From positions 1 to 39,800 of the forward strand of contig CAIYPA010000366.1 in assembly GCA_903927965.1 (NCBI GenBank): DNA of 39,800 nt. Reading direction: 5' to 3'. A program made the translations under genes and the position numbers. The DNA is from an uncultured Bacteroidia bacterium (GTDB lineage: Bacteria; Bacteroidota; Bacteroidia; Bacteroidales; Prolixibacteraceae). Below the pieces are notes generated by a model. It did no database searches. It saw only the letters and a list, made by a program, of their open reading frames with translations, and was not told the origin of the DNA. This document shows positions 1 to 8,489 of the stretch, piece after piece (position 1 is the first letter of the stretch; every line of letters begins with the position of its first letter).

Positions 1-80
1 CCCAATCGTCAAGAACCATTTATTTCAACAAACCGATAACAGGACAGCATCTTATTGCAGAAAGAATATTTTGGAGCTGA
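1..80 (+). CDS. C-terminal tail of an upstream gene (partial)
   Basis: Reading from base 3, an open frame runs without stop to TGA at 78-80 and encodes about 25 residues ending in RIFWS. The composition looks like an ordinary protein tail, and the RAYT-linked REP cassette begins right after the stop, as the other cassette lies at the 3' end of yaaA. Too short for any family call, and it could be chance. Confidence 0.3.
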   Translation, partial: QSSRTIYFNKPITGQHLIAERIFWS

Positions 81-149
81 ACAATCGGGTCGGGCGATTT
101 CCAATCGCCCTTTTTGATATTCCGCGATTGGAAATCGCAGGACCCACAC
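75..149. repeat. Left REP/BIME-like palindromic cassette
   Basis: Two 22-bp arms (87-108 and 124-145) are inverted copies of each other with 2 mismatches. The first arm forms the hairpin GGGCGATT-tcc-AATCGCCC, followed by five T; the second forms GCGATT-gga-AATCGC. The same cassette recurs at 880-957 on the other side of the transposase gene. The hairpin plus T-run could also end transcription of the upstream gene. Confidence 0.85.
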
Positions 150-210
150 GCTAAAGACATATATTATTCATTTATTTTTCGTAAATTGCTGTTGTATAAT
201 TCTCAACGCA

Positions 211-873
211 ATGGAAAAGAAAGAATTTCACCATCACTACCTGCCCCATTTCCAACAGCCTGGACAAGCTTATTTCGTAACATGGTGTTTAAAAGATGCA
301 GTTCCCACCAAAGCATTGCTATCCTATATCCAAAAAATGGGATTGCTAAAATCTCAAATGCACGAACTGAAATCTTCTGGACCTAGTCCTTCAGAAATCG
401 AAAAGCTCGAAATAGAATATTATGATGTCCGAAGGAAATACCTGAAAGCCTATGATGACTTGTTGGATGCGGAAAAAAATCCATCCGTAAATTTATCGAA
501 GCCTGAAAATACTGAAGTTATTATTGGCTCATTGAAGTTTTGGGAAGGAATAAAGTTAAATAGTCTTGCTTTAACGGTCATGTGCAATCATGTCCATTGG
601 GTATTTGAGACGTTTGAAAAAGATATGGAAGGACATCCTGTTTATCTGCAGGATTTGCTTCAATCGGTAAAAGGATTTTCGGCTTACCAAATCAACAAAC
701 TCGAAAAAAGAACAGGAAGTTTATGGCAAAAAGAGAGTTTTGATACCACTATCCGAAATGAAAAGCATTTGTATTATGCGATAAAATATACCTTGAACAA
801 TCCTGTACTCGCTGGTTTGGTTTCTGACTGGAAACTTTGGTCCGGGACATGGTGCATGTATGACGATTTTTAG
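211..873 (+). CDS. REP-associated tyrosine transposase (RAYT, Y1_Tnp family)
   Basis: The 220-residue protein belongs to the IS200/IS605-related Y1 transposase group. The HUH motif is H127-V-H129 (context MCNHVHW), and a candidate catalytic tyrosine is Y159 in the helix SVKGFSAYQ. The C-terminal YTLNNPVLAGLV stretch is typical of RAYTs. RAYTs are single-copy domesticated transposases that act on REP palindromes as single-stranded DNA. This gene is bracketed by two almost identical REP cassettes (75-149, 880-957), which supports the assignment. Residues 45-105 form a charged insertion longer than in many RAYTs. The ATG at 211 precedes a run of charged residues and histidines; an overlapping 90-residue frame is a shadow. 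No target-site duplication or neighbouring accessory gene is visible, so this looks like a REPtron rather than a free insertion sequence. Confidence 0.85.
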   Translation: MEKKEFHHHYLPHFQQPGQAYFVTWCLKDAVPTKALLSYIQKMGLLKSQMHELKSSGPSPSEIEKLEIEYYDVRRKYLKAYDDLLDAEKNPSVNLSKPENTEVIIGSLKFWEGIKLNSLALTVMCNHVHWVFETFEKDMEGHPVYLQDLLQSVKGFSAYQINKLEKRTGSLWQKESFDTTIRNEKHLYYAIKYTLNNPVLAGLVSDWKLWSGTWCMYDDF

Positions 874-879
874 ATATGA

Positions 880-957
880 AGCTAAACGATCGGGTCGGGC
901 GATTTCCAATCGCCCTTTTTAGTATTTCCGCGATTGGAAATCGCAGGACCCGATCGC
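880..957. repeat. Right REP/BIME-like palindromic cassette
   Basis: Nearly identical to the cassette at 75-149, in the same orientation. Arms are at 892-913 and 930-951 and again form two hairpins with T-rich DNA between them. It starts 7 bases after the RAYT stop and ends 7 bases before the yaaA stop on the other strand, so it may serve both genes as a bidirectional transcription end. Confidence 0.85.
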
Positions 958-963
958 CCAAAA

Positions 964-1731
964 TTATCCTCTTGTAAACACCGGCCTTCCCGGTCTGGAG
1001 ATGTGGTTATTATAGCAATATCCCTCACTGTCAAAGGCATGCAATTCATTTTCTGTGGTGATGCCGTTCTGAAGGATAAAACGCGTCATCATGCCGCGTG
1101 CTTTCTTTGCAAAGAAAGAGACCATTTGATAGGTTCCGTTTTTCCCCTCCTTAAACTCAGGTGTAACAATTTCAGCTTTAAGTTTTTTTGTATCGACCGC
1201 TTTGAAATATTCGACAGAAGCAAGGTTGACCAAAAGGTTGGAACCGCTGTTGTCCAACTCCTCCCTGATCTTGGCTGTGATTTTCTTTTGCCAGAATTCA
1301 TAAAGGTTGTGGGTTTTCCCAAATTTAAGAGGCGTTCCCATCTCCAGTCGATAGGGGTGCATCAGGTCAAGTGGACGGAGTACACCATATAATCCCGAAA
1401 GTATCCTGAGCTGTTTTTGGGCAGCATCGATTTCTGAAGGATTCAGAGAATCGGCATCAAGCCCTAAATAGACTTCCCCGCGAAAAGCAAATAGGGCCTG
1501 CCGTGCCGTTTCGGGCGAGAATTCAGGTTGCCATAAAAAGAACCTCTCCAGGTTGAGTTGTGCCAGTTTAGGACTAATTCCCATCATTTCAATAAGTTGG
1601 TCAACTGACAATTTCCGCAGGGGCTTAATTAATGTTGAAGCCTCCTTTACAAATTCGGGTTGGGTATATTCTTGAATATCAATTGATTTATTAAAATCAA
1701 GTGTTTTGGATGGCGATATTACGATCAGCAT
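964..1731 (-). CDS. yaaA: YaaA family peroxide-stress protein (DUF328)
   Basis: The 255-residue protein starts MLIVISPSKTLDF, the hallmark N-terminus of the YaaA/DUF328 family. It also carries the family segments PLDLMHPYRLEMGT, NLASVEYF and AKKARGMMTRF. Length matches the family (about 250-260). In E. coli YaaA lowers intracellular free iron during hydrogen peroxide stress and binds DNA; it is cytosolic. The gene stands alone: its stop abuts the right REP cassette, and about 600 bp of gene-free DNA lies upstream. An overlapping 152-residue frame on the plus strand (934-1392) is an antisense shadow. The call is firm; the role here is by homology only. Confidence 0.93.
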   Translation of the reverse strand: MLIVISPSKTLDFNKSIDIQEYTQPEFVKEASTLIKPLRKLSVDQLIEMMGISPKLAQLNLERFFLWQPEFSPETARQALFAFRGEVYLGLDADSLNPSEIDAAQKQLRILSGLYGVLRPLDLMHPYRLEMGTPLKFGKTHNLYEFWQKKITAKIREELDNSGSNLLVNLASVEYFKAVDTKKLKAEIVTPEFKEGKNGTYQMVSFFAKKARGMMTRFILQNGITTENELHAFDSEGYCYNNHISRPGRPVFTRG

Positions 1732-2346
1732 GGTTCTTTTTTATGAACTAACAACCATACCACCTGAAAGGTTTGAAAGTTTGTTTTTTCCCGCAGATCC
1801 CGCAGATTTTCGCAGAGGTACACATCGATTTTCCGCCCCATAGGGACCATGTACAATTGTTTTGAAATACAATCCACATCTGAAGCATATTCTGCTAGAA
1901 GCCAGCTGCAAATAGCCAGCCGCCAAATATCCGCATTATCAATTGGATACCTCTGAAATCTCATTCCAGTGCCAATTGTCTTCCCTCCAATATATGTTGT
2001 ATAACATGAATTCGGACTGTTAAGTGTAATAAAAAACCCACTATGTTTGCAGAACGGATCAGAACAGATGTTTCGTTTTAAAATGGCAAGTTTCGTTTAA
2101 AAATCAATCGCAGGTTCAGAAATGCCAACAATATTGCATTGCTTTTATTCAGCTATTTTCGGTTATTTAGCACTATCGGTCTTATTATCAAGGTTAAGAC
2201 CTGTCACCCCAAGTCAAAAGTTAAGCAAGAGTATAATTTACCTTTATCCAAAAACAACAGCATAACACAACAGAACAGCAAAAACAACCTTTTTTATCTT
2301 TTTATTAATAAATTGCGGTACCGTTTCATATTGAACCATTTTAAAG
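1732..2346. other. Gene-free spacer between yaaA and the cytochrome gene
   Basis: No convincing gene is present. Bases 1781-1820 hold a GCAGATCCCGCAGATTTTCGC-like low-complexity stretch and 1901-1926 hold a copy of the dispersed GCCAGCC-type repeat. A 79-codon reverse frame (1725-1964) crosses both and has no family signature, so it was not called. The AT-rich DNA at 2100-2346 should carry the promoter of the cytochrome gene, but no clean TTTG/TAnnTTTG pair was found. Confidence 0.6.
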
Positions 2347-3882
2347 ATGAATTTTAAGAATTTTATTAAAAAGACCAAAGAAAAATCGAAATCGGGGAGG
2401 TTATTGGTGTTTTTCGGACTGGTTATTGGAGTGGCAGTCATTGCTTCCATCAATCAGGTTTCCTCTTACACTTCCACAGACCAATATTGCATGTCGTGCC
2501 ATATCCACCCGTGGGCAGAGGAGAGCTGGAAACTGTCGCCCCACCACAATAACCGGACAGGAGTCTCTGTCCATTGTGTCGAGTGCCACCTTCCCCCAAA
2601 GGGTGAGGGGTATCTGTTTGCCAAAGCAAAGCATGGGGCCAAGGATGCATATGGTAAATATTTTAAGGACAGTACCGATTTCAACTGGGAAGCAAAAAAA
2701 TTACTGGAAAATGCAAAGGGATACATGTATGAACAATCCTGTATCAAATGCCATCAGAACCTTTTCCCGGTAACCCTTTCTGTCAATGGGAGCAACGCCC
2801 ATTTGGGTTACATCAATTCCAAGACCGATCCAAAACCCAATTGTATCAACTGCCATTTGACAGTCGGCCACTTCGATAAATATGCCAAACACGAACACGA
2901 TGCCAACTTTGGTGTCGATGCTGCCGCAAGTCAGGAGAAATTTACCGAAGCGACAAAAGTTGAGAAGTTTGAAAATTTCACGGAAAAAGTTCCCGGGACC
3001 ACGGTCTCTTTCGATATGGTGGCAATACCCGGAGGTTCATTCAACATGGGAAGTCCCGAAAATGAACCTTTGCGTAAACCAGATGAAGGACCTGTACGGA
3101 AAGTCAAACTTTCGAAATTCTGGATAGGGAAGATTGAAGTTTCATGGAACGAATATCTTGCTTTCTTTCAGGCAACCGGATCGCAGGGACGCACAGAAGG
3201 TCAGGTCATTGTGAAGAAAAATGTGGATGCCGTCACTGGTCCGACCCCACCATGGGGAGCTCCTGATCAGGGATGGGGAAAAGGGACAAGGCCAGCAATC
3301 ACCATGTCATGGAAAGCTGCATCTACCTATTGTATATGGTTATCGAAAGTCACGGGCAAGAAATACCGGTTGCCGACCGAAGCAGAATGGGAATATGCCT
3401 GTCGCGGAAATACAACAACCCCGTACTTCTTTGAAGGAGATCCAAAGAAATTCACTTCACAGGGAATCTTAAGGAAGATTTTCGGTTCGGATACGACGAA
3501 TATCGCATCGAGGGTTGTATATAAGGAAAATAGCCTATCAAGGACCAAAGATCCGGGAATGGTGACTGCCAATCCATTCGGACTTAAAAACATGTTGGGT
3601 AATATTGCTGAATTTTGTTCCGATTATTACTCGCCTGATGCTTATAAAACCGGAGCTGGAGAGATCGTTGATCCCAAAGGGCCGGAAACTGGTCAGGAAC
3701 ATGTGATCAGGGGTGGCTCGTTTAAAAGTGATGCAAAGGATGTGAGAAGTGCTTCAAGGGATTTCACCAAGACCCAGGCCTGGCTTGTTACAGATCCGCA
3801 GATGCCGAAGAGTGTTTGGTGGTATTCCGATTGTATCGACAATGGGTTCAGGGTGGTTTGTGAAGCAGACAGTGTAGAATGA
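2347..3882 (+). CDS. NapC/NirT-type tetraheme cytochrome c fused to an FGE-like (SUMF1) domain
   Basis: The 511-residue protein has a basic N-terminus, one membrane anchor (about residues 18-40) and four CXXCH heme-binding motifs: CMSCH near 48, CVECH near 77, CIKCH near 132 and CINCH near 166. This is the layout of a short NapC/NirT quinol-oxidising cytochrome, anchored in the inner membrane and facing the periplasm. From about residue 212 to the end it carries a formylglycine-generating-enzyme-like fold: IPGGSFNMGSPENE, a Y-RLPTEAEWEYACRG block, NMLGNIAEF, and RGGS at 455-458. Active FGEs have their catalytic cysteine pair just after the RGGS motif; here that stretch is FKSDAKDV with no cysteine, so formylglycine formation is unlikely. 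The domain may be structural, as in GldK/GldJ-like proteins. Gfo/Idh/MocA oxidoreductase genes follow directly, so the cytochrome may link their electrons to the quinone pool (inference). Confidence 0.9.
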   Translation: MNFKNFIKKTKEKSKSGRLLVFFGLVIGVAVIASINQVSSYTSTDQYCMSCHIHPWAEESWKLSPHHNNRTGVSVHCVECHLPPKGEGYLFAKAKHGAKDAYGKYFKDSTDFNWEAKKLLENAKGYMYEQSCIKCHQNLFPVTLSVNGSNAHLGYINSKTDPKPNCINCHLTVGHFDKYAKHEHDANFGVDAAASQEKFTEATKVEKFENFTEKVPGTTVSFDMVAIPGGSFNMGSPENEPLRKPDEGPVRKVKLSKFWIGKIEVSWNEYLAFFQATGSQGRTEGQVIVKKNVDAVTGPTPPWGAPDQGWGKGTRPAITMSWKAASTYCIWLSKVTGKKYRLPTEAEWEYACRGNTTTPYFFEGDPKKFTSQGILRKIFGSDTTNIASRVVYKENSLSRTKDPGMVTANPFGLKNMLGNIAEFCSDYYSPDAYKTGAGEIVDPKGPETGQEHVIRGGSFKSDAKDVRSASRDFTKTQAWLVTDPQMPKSVWWYSDCIDNGFRVVCEADSVE

Positions 3883-3929
3883 GGGAATGAAAGATTTAAG
3901 GAATGAAAAATGAAAGAATGAATTATATC

Positions 3930-5279
3930 ATGGAAAACAATTCAAAAAATATCAACAGAAGGAAATTTTTAGGGGCAGGAGTGTTGGCAGGAATCGGTGT
4001 TGCAGGTGCGGGGGCAATCCTTTCATCTTGCAAAAAAGAGGTAACCAATGAATCATTGGGACTTCCACCTATCCTTAAAGGTGCCCCGAAAGGCAAAAAA
4101 CTGCGTGCCGGACTTGTGGGTGCTGGAAACCGCGGAACCGGGGCTGCGATCAATTTTATTAGTGCAGGCCCCGATCTTGAGATCATTGCCCTGGCAGATG
4201 TTTTTCAGGACAAGATAGACGGTTGTCGTGCACGTTTTGCAAGTTTTAACCTTCCGATCCCAGCCGAAAACTGTTTTGTAGGTTTCGATGCCTACAAAAA
4301 GCTCATGGCCATCACCGATATAGATGTAGTAATTTGTGCGACACCACCACAATTCCGTCCCGAACATTTTCTGGAAGCCGTTCTTAACAAAAAACATGTC
4401 TTCCTTGAAAAACCGGTTTGTGTCGATCCCGTTGGTGCCAGGCTTATGATTGCCACGGCAAAAAAAGCCGAAGCATTGGGTCTTAATGTCGTCACCGGAA
4501 CGCAACGGCGCCATCAGGAAGATTATATCGAAACTTATAAACAAGTAGCAGGTGGTGCAATTGGAAAGATCACTTCGGCCAAAGCCTTCTGGAACCAGGA
4601 GCATGTCTGGTTCCGTACACGCGAAGAGGGATGGAACGATATGGAATACATGATCCGCAACTGGAACAATTTTTGCTGGCTCTGTGGCGACCATATCCTC
4701 GACACCCATGTACACAACATCGATGTTATCAACTGGTTTGTAGGTAGATGTCCCGAAAGGGCCATCGGTTATGGTGGAAGGGCTCGAAGGGTGACGGGCG
4801 ACCAGTACGACTTCTTTAGTGTCGATTTTGATTATGGCAACGGCCTTAGCTCTCACAGCATGTGCAGGGAGATGGACAGTTGCGCAAATGGGACCGGAGA
4901 ACTGATCAATGGAACTGAGGGCTACACCAATTGTGTCAATACGATCTGGAACCTCGACGGCAGTGTAAAATGGAAATTCGAATATCCGAAAGATGAAAAT
5001 GGCAATGTGATGAACCAGGTCAAAATACCTCCATATGTTCAGGAACACATGCACCTTGTTCATGCCATCAGGACAGGAAAATATGTGAACGAAGCCGAAC
5101 GCACTGCCCTTTCGACGCTGACTGCAATCATGGGGCGTACAGCAGCTTATACCGGGCAGTTGGTAACTTGGGATTCAATCATGAAATCGGATATGGATCT
5201 TGGGCCGAAGAAAATTGAATTTGGTCCGGTTGATATGGTTTTTGAGACACCAATTCCAGGTACACCAATAAATATTTAA
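3930..5279 (+). CDS. Tat-exported Gfo/Idh/MocA family oxidoreductase (lipoprotein)
   Basis: The N-terminus has a twin-arginine signal, NRRKFLGAGVLAG, followed by a possible lipobox ending in SSC, so export by Tat and lipid anchoring are likely. A Rossmann glycine motif follows (GLVGAGNRGTGAA), then the Gfo/Idh/MocA EKPV motif (HVFLEKPVCVD), the usual lysine-proline region for NAD(P) and substrate. The C-terminal alpha/beta substrate domain includes CGDHILDTHVHNIDVINW. ATG codons at 3903, 3918 and 3930 are in frame; 3930 was chosen because it puts the RR pair at residues 10-11. The stop of the cytochrome gene is 48 bp upstream, so the two probably form an operon. Such exported family members often carry a tightly held cofactor and oxidise sugars or glycosides in the periplasm; the substrate here is unknown. 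Confidence 0.9.
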   Translation: MENNSKNINRRKFLGAGVLAGIGVAGAGAILSSCKKEVTNESLGLPPILKGAPKGKKLRAGLVGAGNRGTGAAINFISAGPDLEIIALADVFQDKIDGCRARFASFNLPIPAENCFVGFDAYKKLMAITDIDVVICATPPQFRPEHFLEAVLNKKHVFLEKPVCVDPVGARLMIATAKKAEALGLNVVTGTQRRHQEDYIETYKQVAGGAIGKITSAKAFWNQEHVWFRTREEGWNDMEYMIRNWNNFCWLCGDHILDTHVHNIDVINWFVGRCPERAIGYGGRARRVTGDQYDFFSVDFDYGNGLSSHSMCREMDSCANGTGELINGTEGYTNCVNTIWNLDGSVKWKFEYPKDENGNVMNQVKIPPYVQEHMHLVHAIRTGKYVNEAERTALSTLTAIMGRTAAYTGQLVTWDSIMKSDMDLGPKKIEFGPVDMVFETPIPGTPINI

Positions 5280-5310
5280 ATATCAACACCTTAAATTAAT
5301 TTTAATTCAC

Positions 5311-6627
5311 ATGGCTAACAACTCGACACGAAGGAATTTTCTGAAACAATCGGCAGCCGTTGCAACGGGTGCTTTAATCCTCCCACAGATTATCCCTTCA
5401 ACTGCTTTGGGCAAGGGGGGTAAACTTCCGCCCAGCGACAGGATTGTAATGGGAGCAATCGGAACAGGTTCGCAAGGTAAAAGTAACATGCGCGACTTCC
5501 TTAAACTCAACAAAGAGGTTCAGTTTGTAGCAGCATGTGATGTTGATGCAAACAACCTTCAGAAAGCAAAACAAATCGCCGATTCCACAAACGACAACAA
5601 AGATTGCCGAACTTATGGTGATTTTCGCGAATTTCTTGAGAAGGAAAAATTGGATGCAGTTTGCATTGCACTTCCTGATCATTGGCATGGGATTATCTAT
5701 TCTGCAGCCGCTGAGAAGAAGGTGCATGTTTACGGTGAAAAACCAATTTGCCGTACCATCAAGGATGGACAAACTATTGTTGGCGCGGTTGAGAAAAACA
5801 ATATTATTTGGCAAACCGGAAGCTGGCAAAGATCGCAACCCAATTTTCACAGGGGTGCCGAACTTGCTATAAACGGTAGGGCCGGCAAGCTAAAATACAT
5901 TGAGGCAGGCCTTCCAAATGGTAGTCGGGGTATTGGAACTCCTCCACCTCAGGATGTACCAGCAGAACTTAACTGGGAAATGTGGTTAGGACCAGCACCT
6001 AAAGTACCTTATCGGGGTGTAAGCCATTGGAATTGGCGTTGGATACTCGATTATTCGGGGGGGCAACTAACTGACTGGGCTGGCCATCACATCGACATCG
6101 CCAATTGGGGTGCCGGCCTTGAACATACCGGCCCGGTTGAAATTTCGGGTGAAGGGGTCTATCCAAGGGAAGGTATTTATAACGTTCCGGTCGAATACGA
6201 TTTCCTGTGCAAATATGCCAACGGAATCGAAATGAGGGTAGCCAACGAATCCCGTTTAAAAATGGGTTCGGGTACGACCTGGTACGGTGACAAAGGTTGG
6301 ATCCATGTCAATCGTGGAAATACCTTAACTGCTTCGGATCCAAAGATTTTAGAGGAAGTGATTGGGGAAAATGAGATCCATCTGATCAAAAGCGACAACC
6401 ACTGGCAGAACTTTGTTGACAATGTACGAGCCGGCAGTAAAAATACAATTGCCCCGATCCAGGTGGCTTACAGGGCAATCTCTGTGGCACTTCTGGGTGA
6501 AATCGCCATGACAACAGGGCAGAAGATCCAATGGGATCCTGAAAAACAAGTGATTATCGGCAATCCAATGGCAAGCCGGTTATTGAGCCGTCCGTATCGC
6601 CAACCATGGAGCTTACCAACAATTTAA
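5311..6627 (+). CDS. Tat-exported Gfo/Idh/MocA family oxidoreductase
   Basis: The 438-residue protein begins MANNSTRRNFLKQSAAVATGALILP, a twin-arginine signal without a lipobox cysteine, so it is probably a soluble periplasmic enzyme. Family features are GAIGTGSQGKSN (nucleotide binding), ALPDHWHGII, and HVYGEKPICRT with the conserved Glu-Lys-Pro. The block LDYSGGQLTDWAGHHIDIANWG is shared closely with the third paralogue at 8490-9860, making those two more alike than either is to the first. It lies 31 bp after the previous gene and 12 bp before the ThuA-like gene, so co-transcription is likely. Known exported relatives act on glycosides, for example by oxidising C3 of a sugar; that role is inferred from context. 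Confidence 0.9.
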   Translation: MANNSTRRNFLKQSAAVATGALILPQIIPSTALGKGGKLPPSDRIVMGAIGTGSQGKSNMRDFLKLNKEVQFVAACDVDANNLQKAKQIADSTNDNKDCRTYGDFREFLEKEKLDAVCIALPDHWHGIIYSAAAEKKVHVYGEKPICRTIKDGQTIVGAVEKNNIIWQTGSWQRSQPNFHRGAELAINGRAGKLKYIEAGLPNGSRGIGTPPPQDVPAELNWEMWLGPAPKVPYRGVSHWNWRWILDYSGGQLTDWAGHHIDIANWGAGLEHTGPVEISGEGVYPREGIYNVPVEYDFLCKYANGIEMRVANESRLKMGSGTTWYGDKGWIHVNRGNTLTASDPKILEEVIGENEIHLIKSDNHWQNFVDNVRAGSKNTIAPIQVAYRAISVALLGEIAMTTGQKIQWDPEKQVIIGNPMASRLLSRPYRQPWSLPTI

Positions 6628-6639
6628 TCTGAAACACAA

Positions 6640-7851
6640 ATGAAGAAGCAATATCTCTTAATATTCGTTTTGGCCCTTTCGCTGACATTTTTTAATTCAT
6701 GTCAGAAAAGTGCGGAATACAAAGCGTTGATCGTTACTGGTCAAAACAACCACAAATGGAAAGAAAGCTCCCCGGTCCTCAAAAAACTGCTAGAGCAAAC
6801 CGGCCTGTTCAGCGCCGACATCGCCACATCTCCTGAAAAAGGTGGCGATATGAATACATTCAATCCCGATTTCTCGAAGTACAACCTTGTTGTTGTCGAT
6901 TATAACGGCGACTCCTGGAATGAGAAAACAAAAGCAGCTTTCGTGGATTTTGTAAACAAAGGAGGTGGCGTTGTAATTTATCATGCCGGAAATAACTCTT
7001 TTCCTGAGTGGAAAGAATTCAACTTGATCTGCGGATTGGGAGGATGGGGAAACCGTACCGAAAAGGATGGCCCGTATGTCTATTACAAAAAAGACTCCAT
7101 GATTATTGATACGACGGTCGGTCGGGGTGGTTCACATGCCAAAAGGCACGAATTCGAAGTGAGGGCACGTATAGCAGAACACCCGATCCTGAAAGGATTG
7201 CCTATGCGTTGGAGACATGGTAGCGATGAGTTATACAGTCAGTTGCGAGGACCAGCAAAAAATATGGAAATCCTTGCCACTGCTTATGCCGACACCACAG
7301 GTGGCGGAACCGGACGTGACGAACCAATGCTGATGACGATCAAGTATGGTAATGGCCGCATTTTTCACACGGCTCTTGGACATGCCGATGATGGCGGTGG
7401 CCCTGCCCTGGAATGTGTAGGTTTTATCGTCACATTCCAGCGTGGTGCAGAATGGGCAGTCTCCGGTAAGGTGACCCAGAAGATCCCTTACGATTTTCCT
7501 AATGTTGCTGCTGTTTCGTTGAGGCCCGACTTTAAGGAGATGACCCTCGAAGGAGACCTGGCTTATATCGGGACCTATGATATTACCAAAAGCACGAAGT
7601 ATTTTACCGATTTGCAGAGCCGGATCCGTTATGAGGCTAAAACTCCACAGGATTATCAGAAATTTGAAAAGGCGATGATCAAGATTCTTCAAAGCAAAGA
7701 AGCTACCGATGATGGCAAAAAACTGATCCTTCATGAATTGAGCTGGATGGGTTCTGATTTGTCGGCTCCTGCCATCAAAGATTTGGTTTCAAACGCACAG
7801 TTAAAAGACGATGCCGAATTTGCTTTGGCGAGGTTGGCAACCAGCAAATAG
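6640..7851 (+). CDS. ThuA-like domain lipoprotein
   Basis: The 403-residue protein has a lipoprotein signal (MKKQYLLIFVLALSLTFFNSC) and a ThuA-like, glutamine-amidotransferase-type fold: ALIVTGQNNHKWKESSPVL at the start, YNLVVVDYNGDSW, GGGVVIYHAGNNSFPEW, and a late GRIFHTALGHADDG block. About 120 C-terminal residues beyond the ThuA core are mostly helical and not assigned. ThuA-like proteins commonly accompany Gfo/Idh/MocA oxidoreductases in Bacteroidota and are thought to act on oxidised sugars or glycosides, but their reaction is not settled. It is the last gene of the probable 2347-7851 operon and is followed by a repeat array. Confidence 0.85.
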   Translation: MKKQYLLIFVLALSLTFFNSCQKSAEYKALIVTGQNNHKWKESSPVLKKLLEQTGLFSADIATSPEKGGDMNTFNPDFSKYNLVVVDYNGDSWNEKTKAAFVDFVNKGGGVVIYHAGNNSFPEWKEFNLICGLGGWGNRTEKDGPYVYYKKDSMIIDTTVGRGGSHAKRHEFEVRARIAEHPILKGLPMRWRHGSDELYSQLRGPAKNMEILATAYADTTGGGTGRDEPMLMTIKYGNGRIFHTALGHADDGGGPALECVGFIVTFQRGAEWAVSGKVTQKIPYDFPNVAAVSLRPDFKEMTLEGDLAYIGTYDITKSTKYFTDLQSRIRYEAKTPQDYQKFEKAMIKILQSKEATDDGKKLILHELSWMGSDLSAPAIKDLVSNAQLKDDAEFALARLATSK

Positions 7852-8489
7852 GCAAATAGATATCTCGCAAAGTGCGCAGGGAACGCTAAGGTTTAATAGT
7901 TAATTTTTGCATTCCAGACGTACTTTGCGGGATATTTGCATTTTCGTTATTGTGAAATCTAATTCCAAGATAGACAGGTATATATAGTCCCTAACGGGAC
8001 TTTAGAGGCTGGGGTGGTATCGTTTCTACCAATATTCAATCCCTACCGGGATCATTCGTCAGGAAAATCTTTTATCCTGTTTTTTTATTCCTTATAATGT
8101 CCAGTAAATGATCTGATTTCGGTAGGCAGAAAAATATGGATGACTATGAAGTCCCGTTAGGGACTAAATATCGGAAGAAGCAATTTTAGCGATTCACATG
8201 AATTCCCGTTAGGGATCAAATATCGGTAGAATCAATTTTTTCGATTAACATGAAGTCCCGTCAGGGACTATATATTGGTAGGAACCAAATTGATAATCAA
8301 GCGGTAGTCCCGTTAGGGACTAAATATCGGTGGAAATAAAATTTAGAATCAAGCTGTAGTCCCGTCAGGGACTAAACATAAAAACTCAACAATTTGTGCA
8401 ATTTATTGCTTTTGTGGCAAATGGTTTTCCCAACATTTTGAATCAATAATATCCAAAATCTCAAGGTAGTAACTCATAATAATTTGACT
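7852..8489. other. Gene-free spacer carrying the 52-bp-period palindrome array
   Basis: No gene is seen. A GC-palindrome array occupies 7986-8373 (listed separately). Bases 8380-8489 are AT-rich and should hold the promoter of the next oxidoreductase gene; a TTTG-rich stretch is present near 8396-8425, but no full promoter match stands out. Confidence 0.6.
7986..8373. repeat. Palindromic repeat array with exact 52-bp period and an orientation switch
   Basis: Sixteen-base palindromes of the type AGTCCCGTTAGGGACT start at 8150, 8202, 8254, 8306 and 8358, each exactly 52 bp apart, and are followed by AAATATCGGTAGAA-like sequence. Two copies in the opposite orientation start at 7986 and 8038, also 52 bp apart, with the flank TTTCTACCAATATTCAA before the palindrome. 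Loop bases vary (TTA, TCA, TAA, TAC), while the GTCCC/GGGAC arms are kept in all but two copies, which change both arms together (TCCC/GGGA). The spacers between palindromes are related to each other, unlike CRISPR spacers. Confidence 0.9.

Noticed and set aside
934-1392. 152-residue plus-strand frame
   Set aside because: It is antisense to yaaA, whose family motifs are clear on the other strand.
1725-1964. 79-residue reverse frame upstream of yaaA
   Set aside because: Made of low-complexity GCAGAT DNA and a dispersed repeat; no family signature or conserved start.
2347-3882. Active formylglycine-generating enzyme or NrfH-type nitrite reductase partner
   Set aside because: The catalytic cysteines after RGGS are missing, no sulfatase or nrfA gene is present, and the neighbours are sugar-type oxidoreductases.
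4053-5063. 336-residue reverse frame
   Set aside because: Antisense shadow of the Gfo/Idh/MocA gene; no motif of its own.
7986-8373. CRISPR array
   Set aside because: Spacing is regular, but the sequences between palindromes resemble each other, the units change orientation and no cas gene is present.
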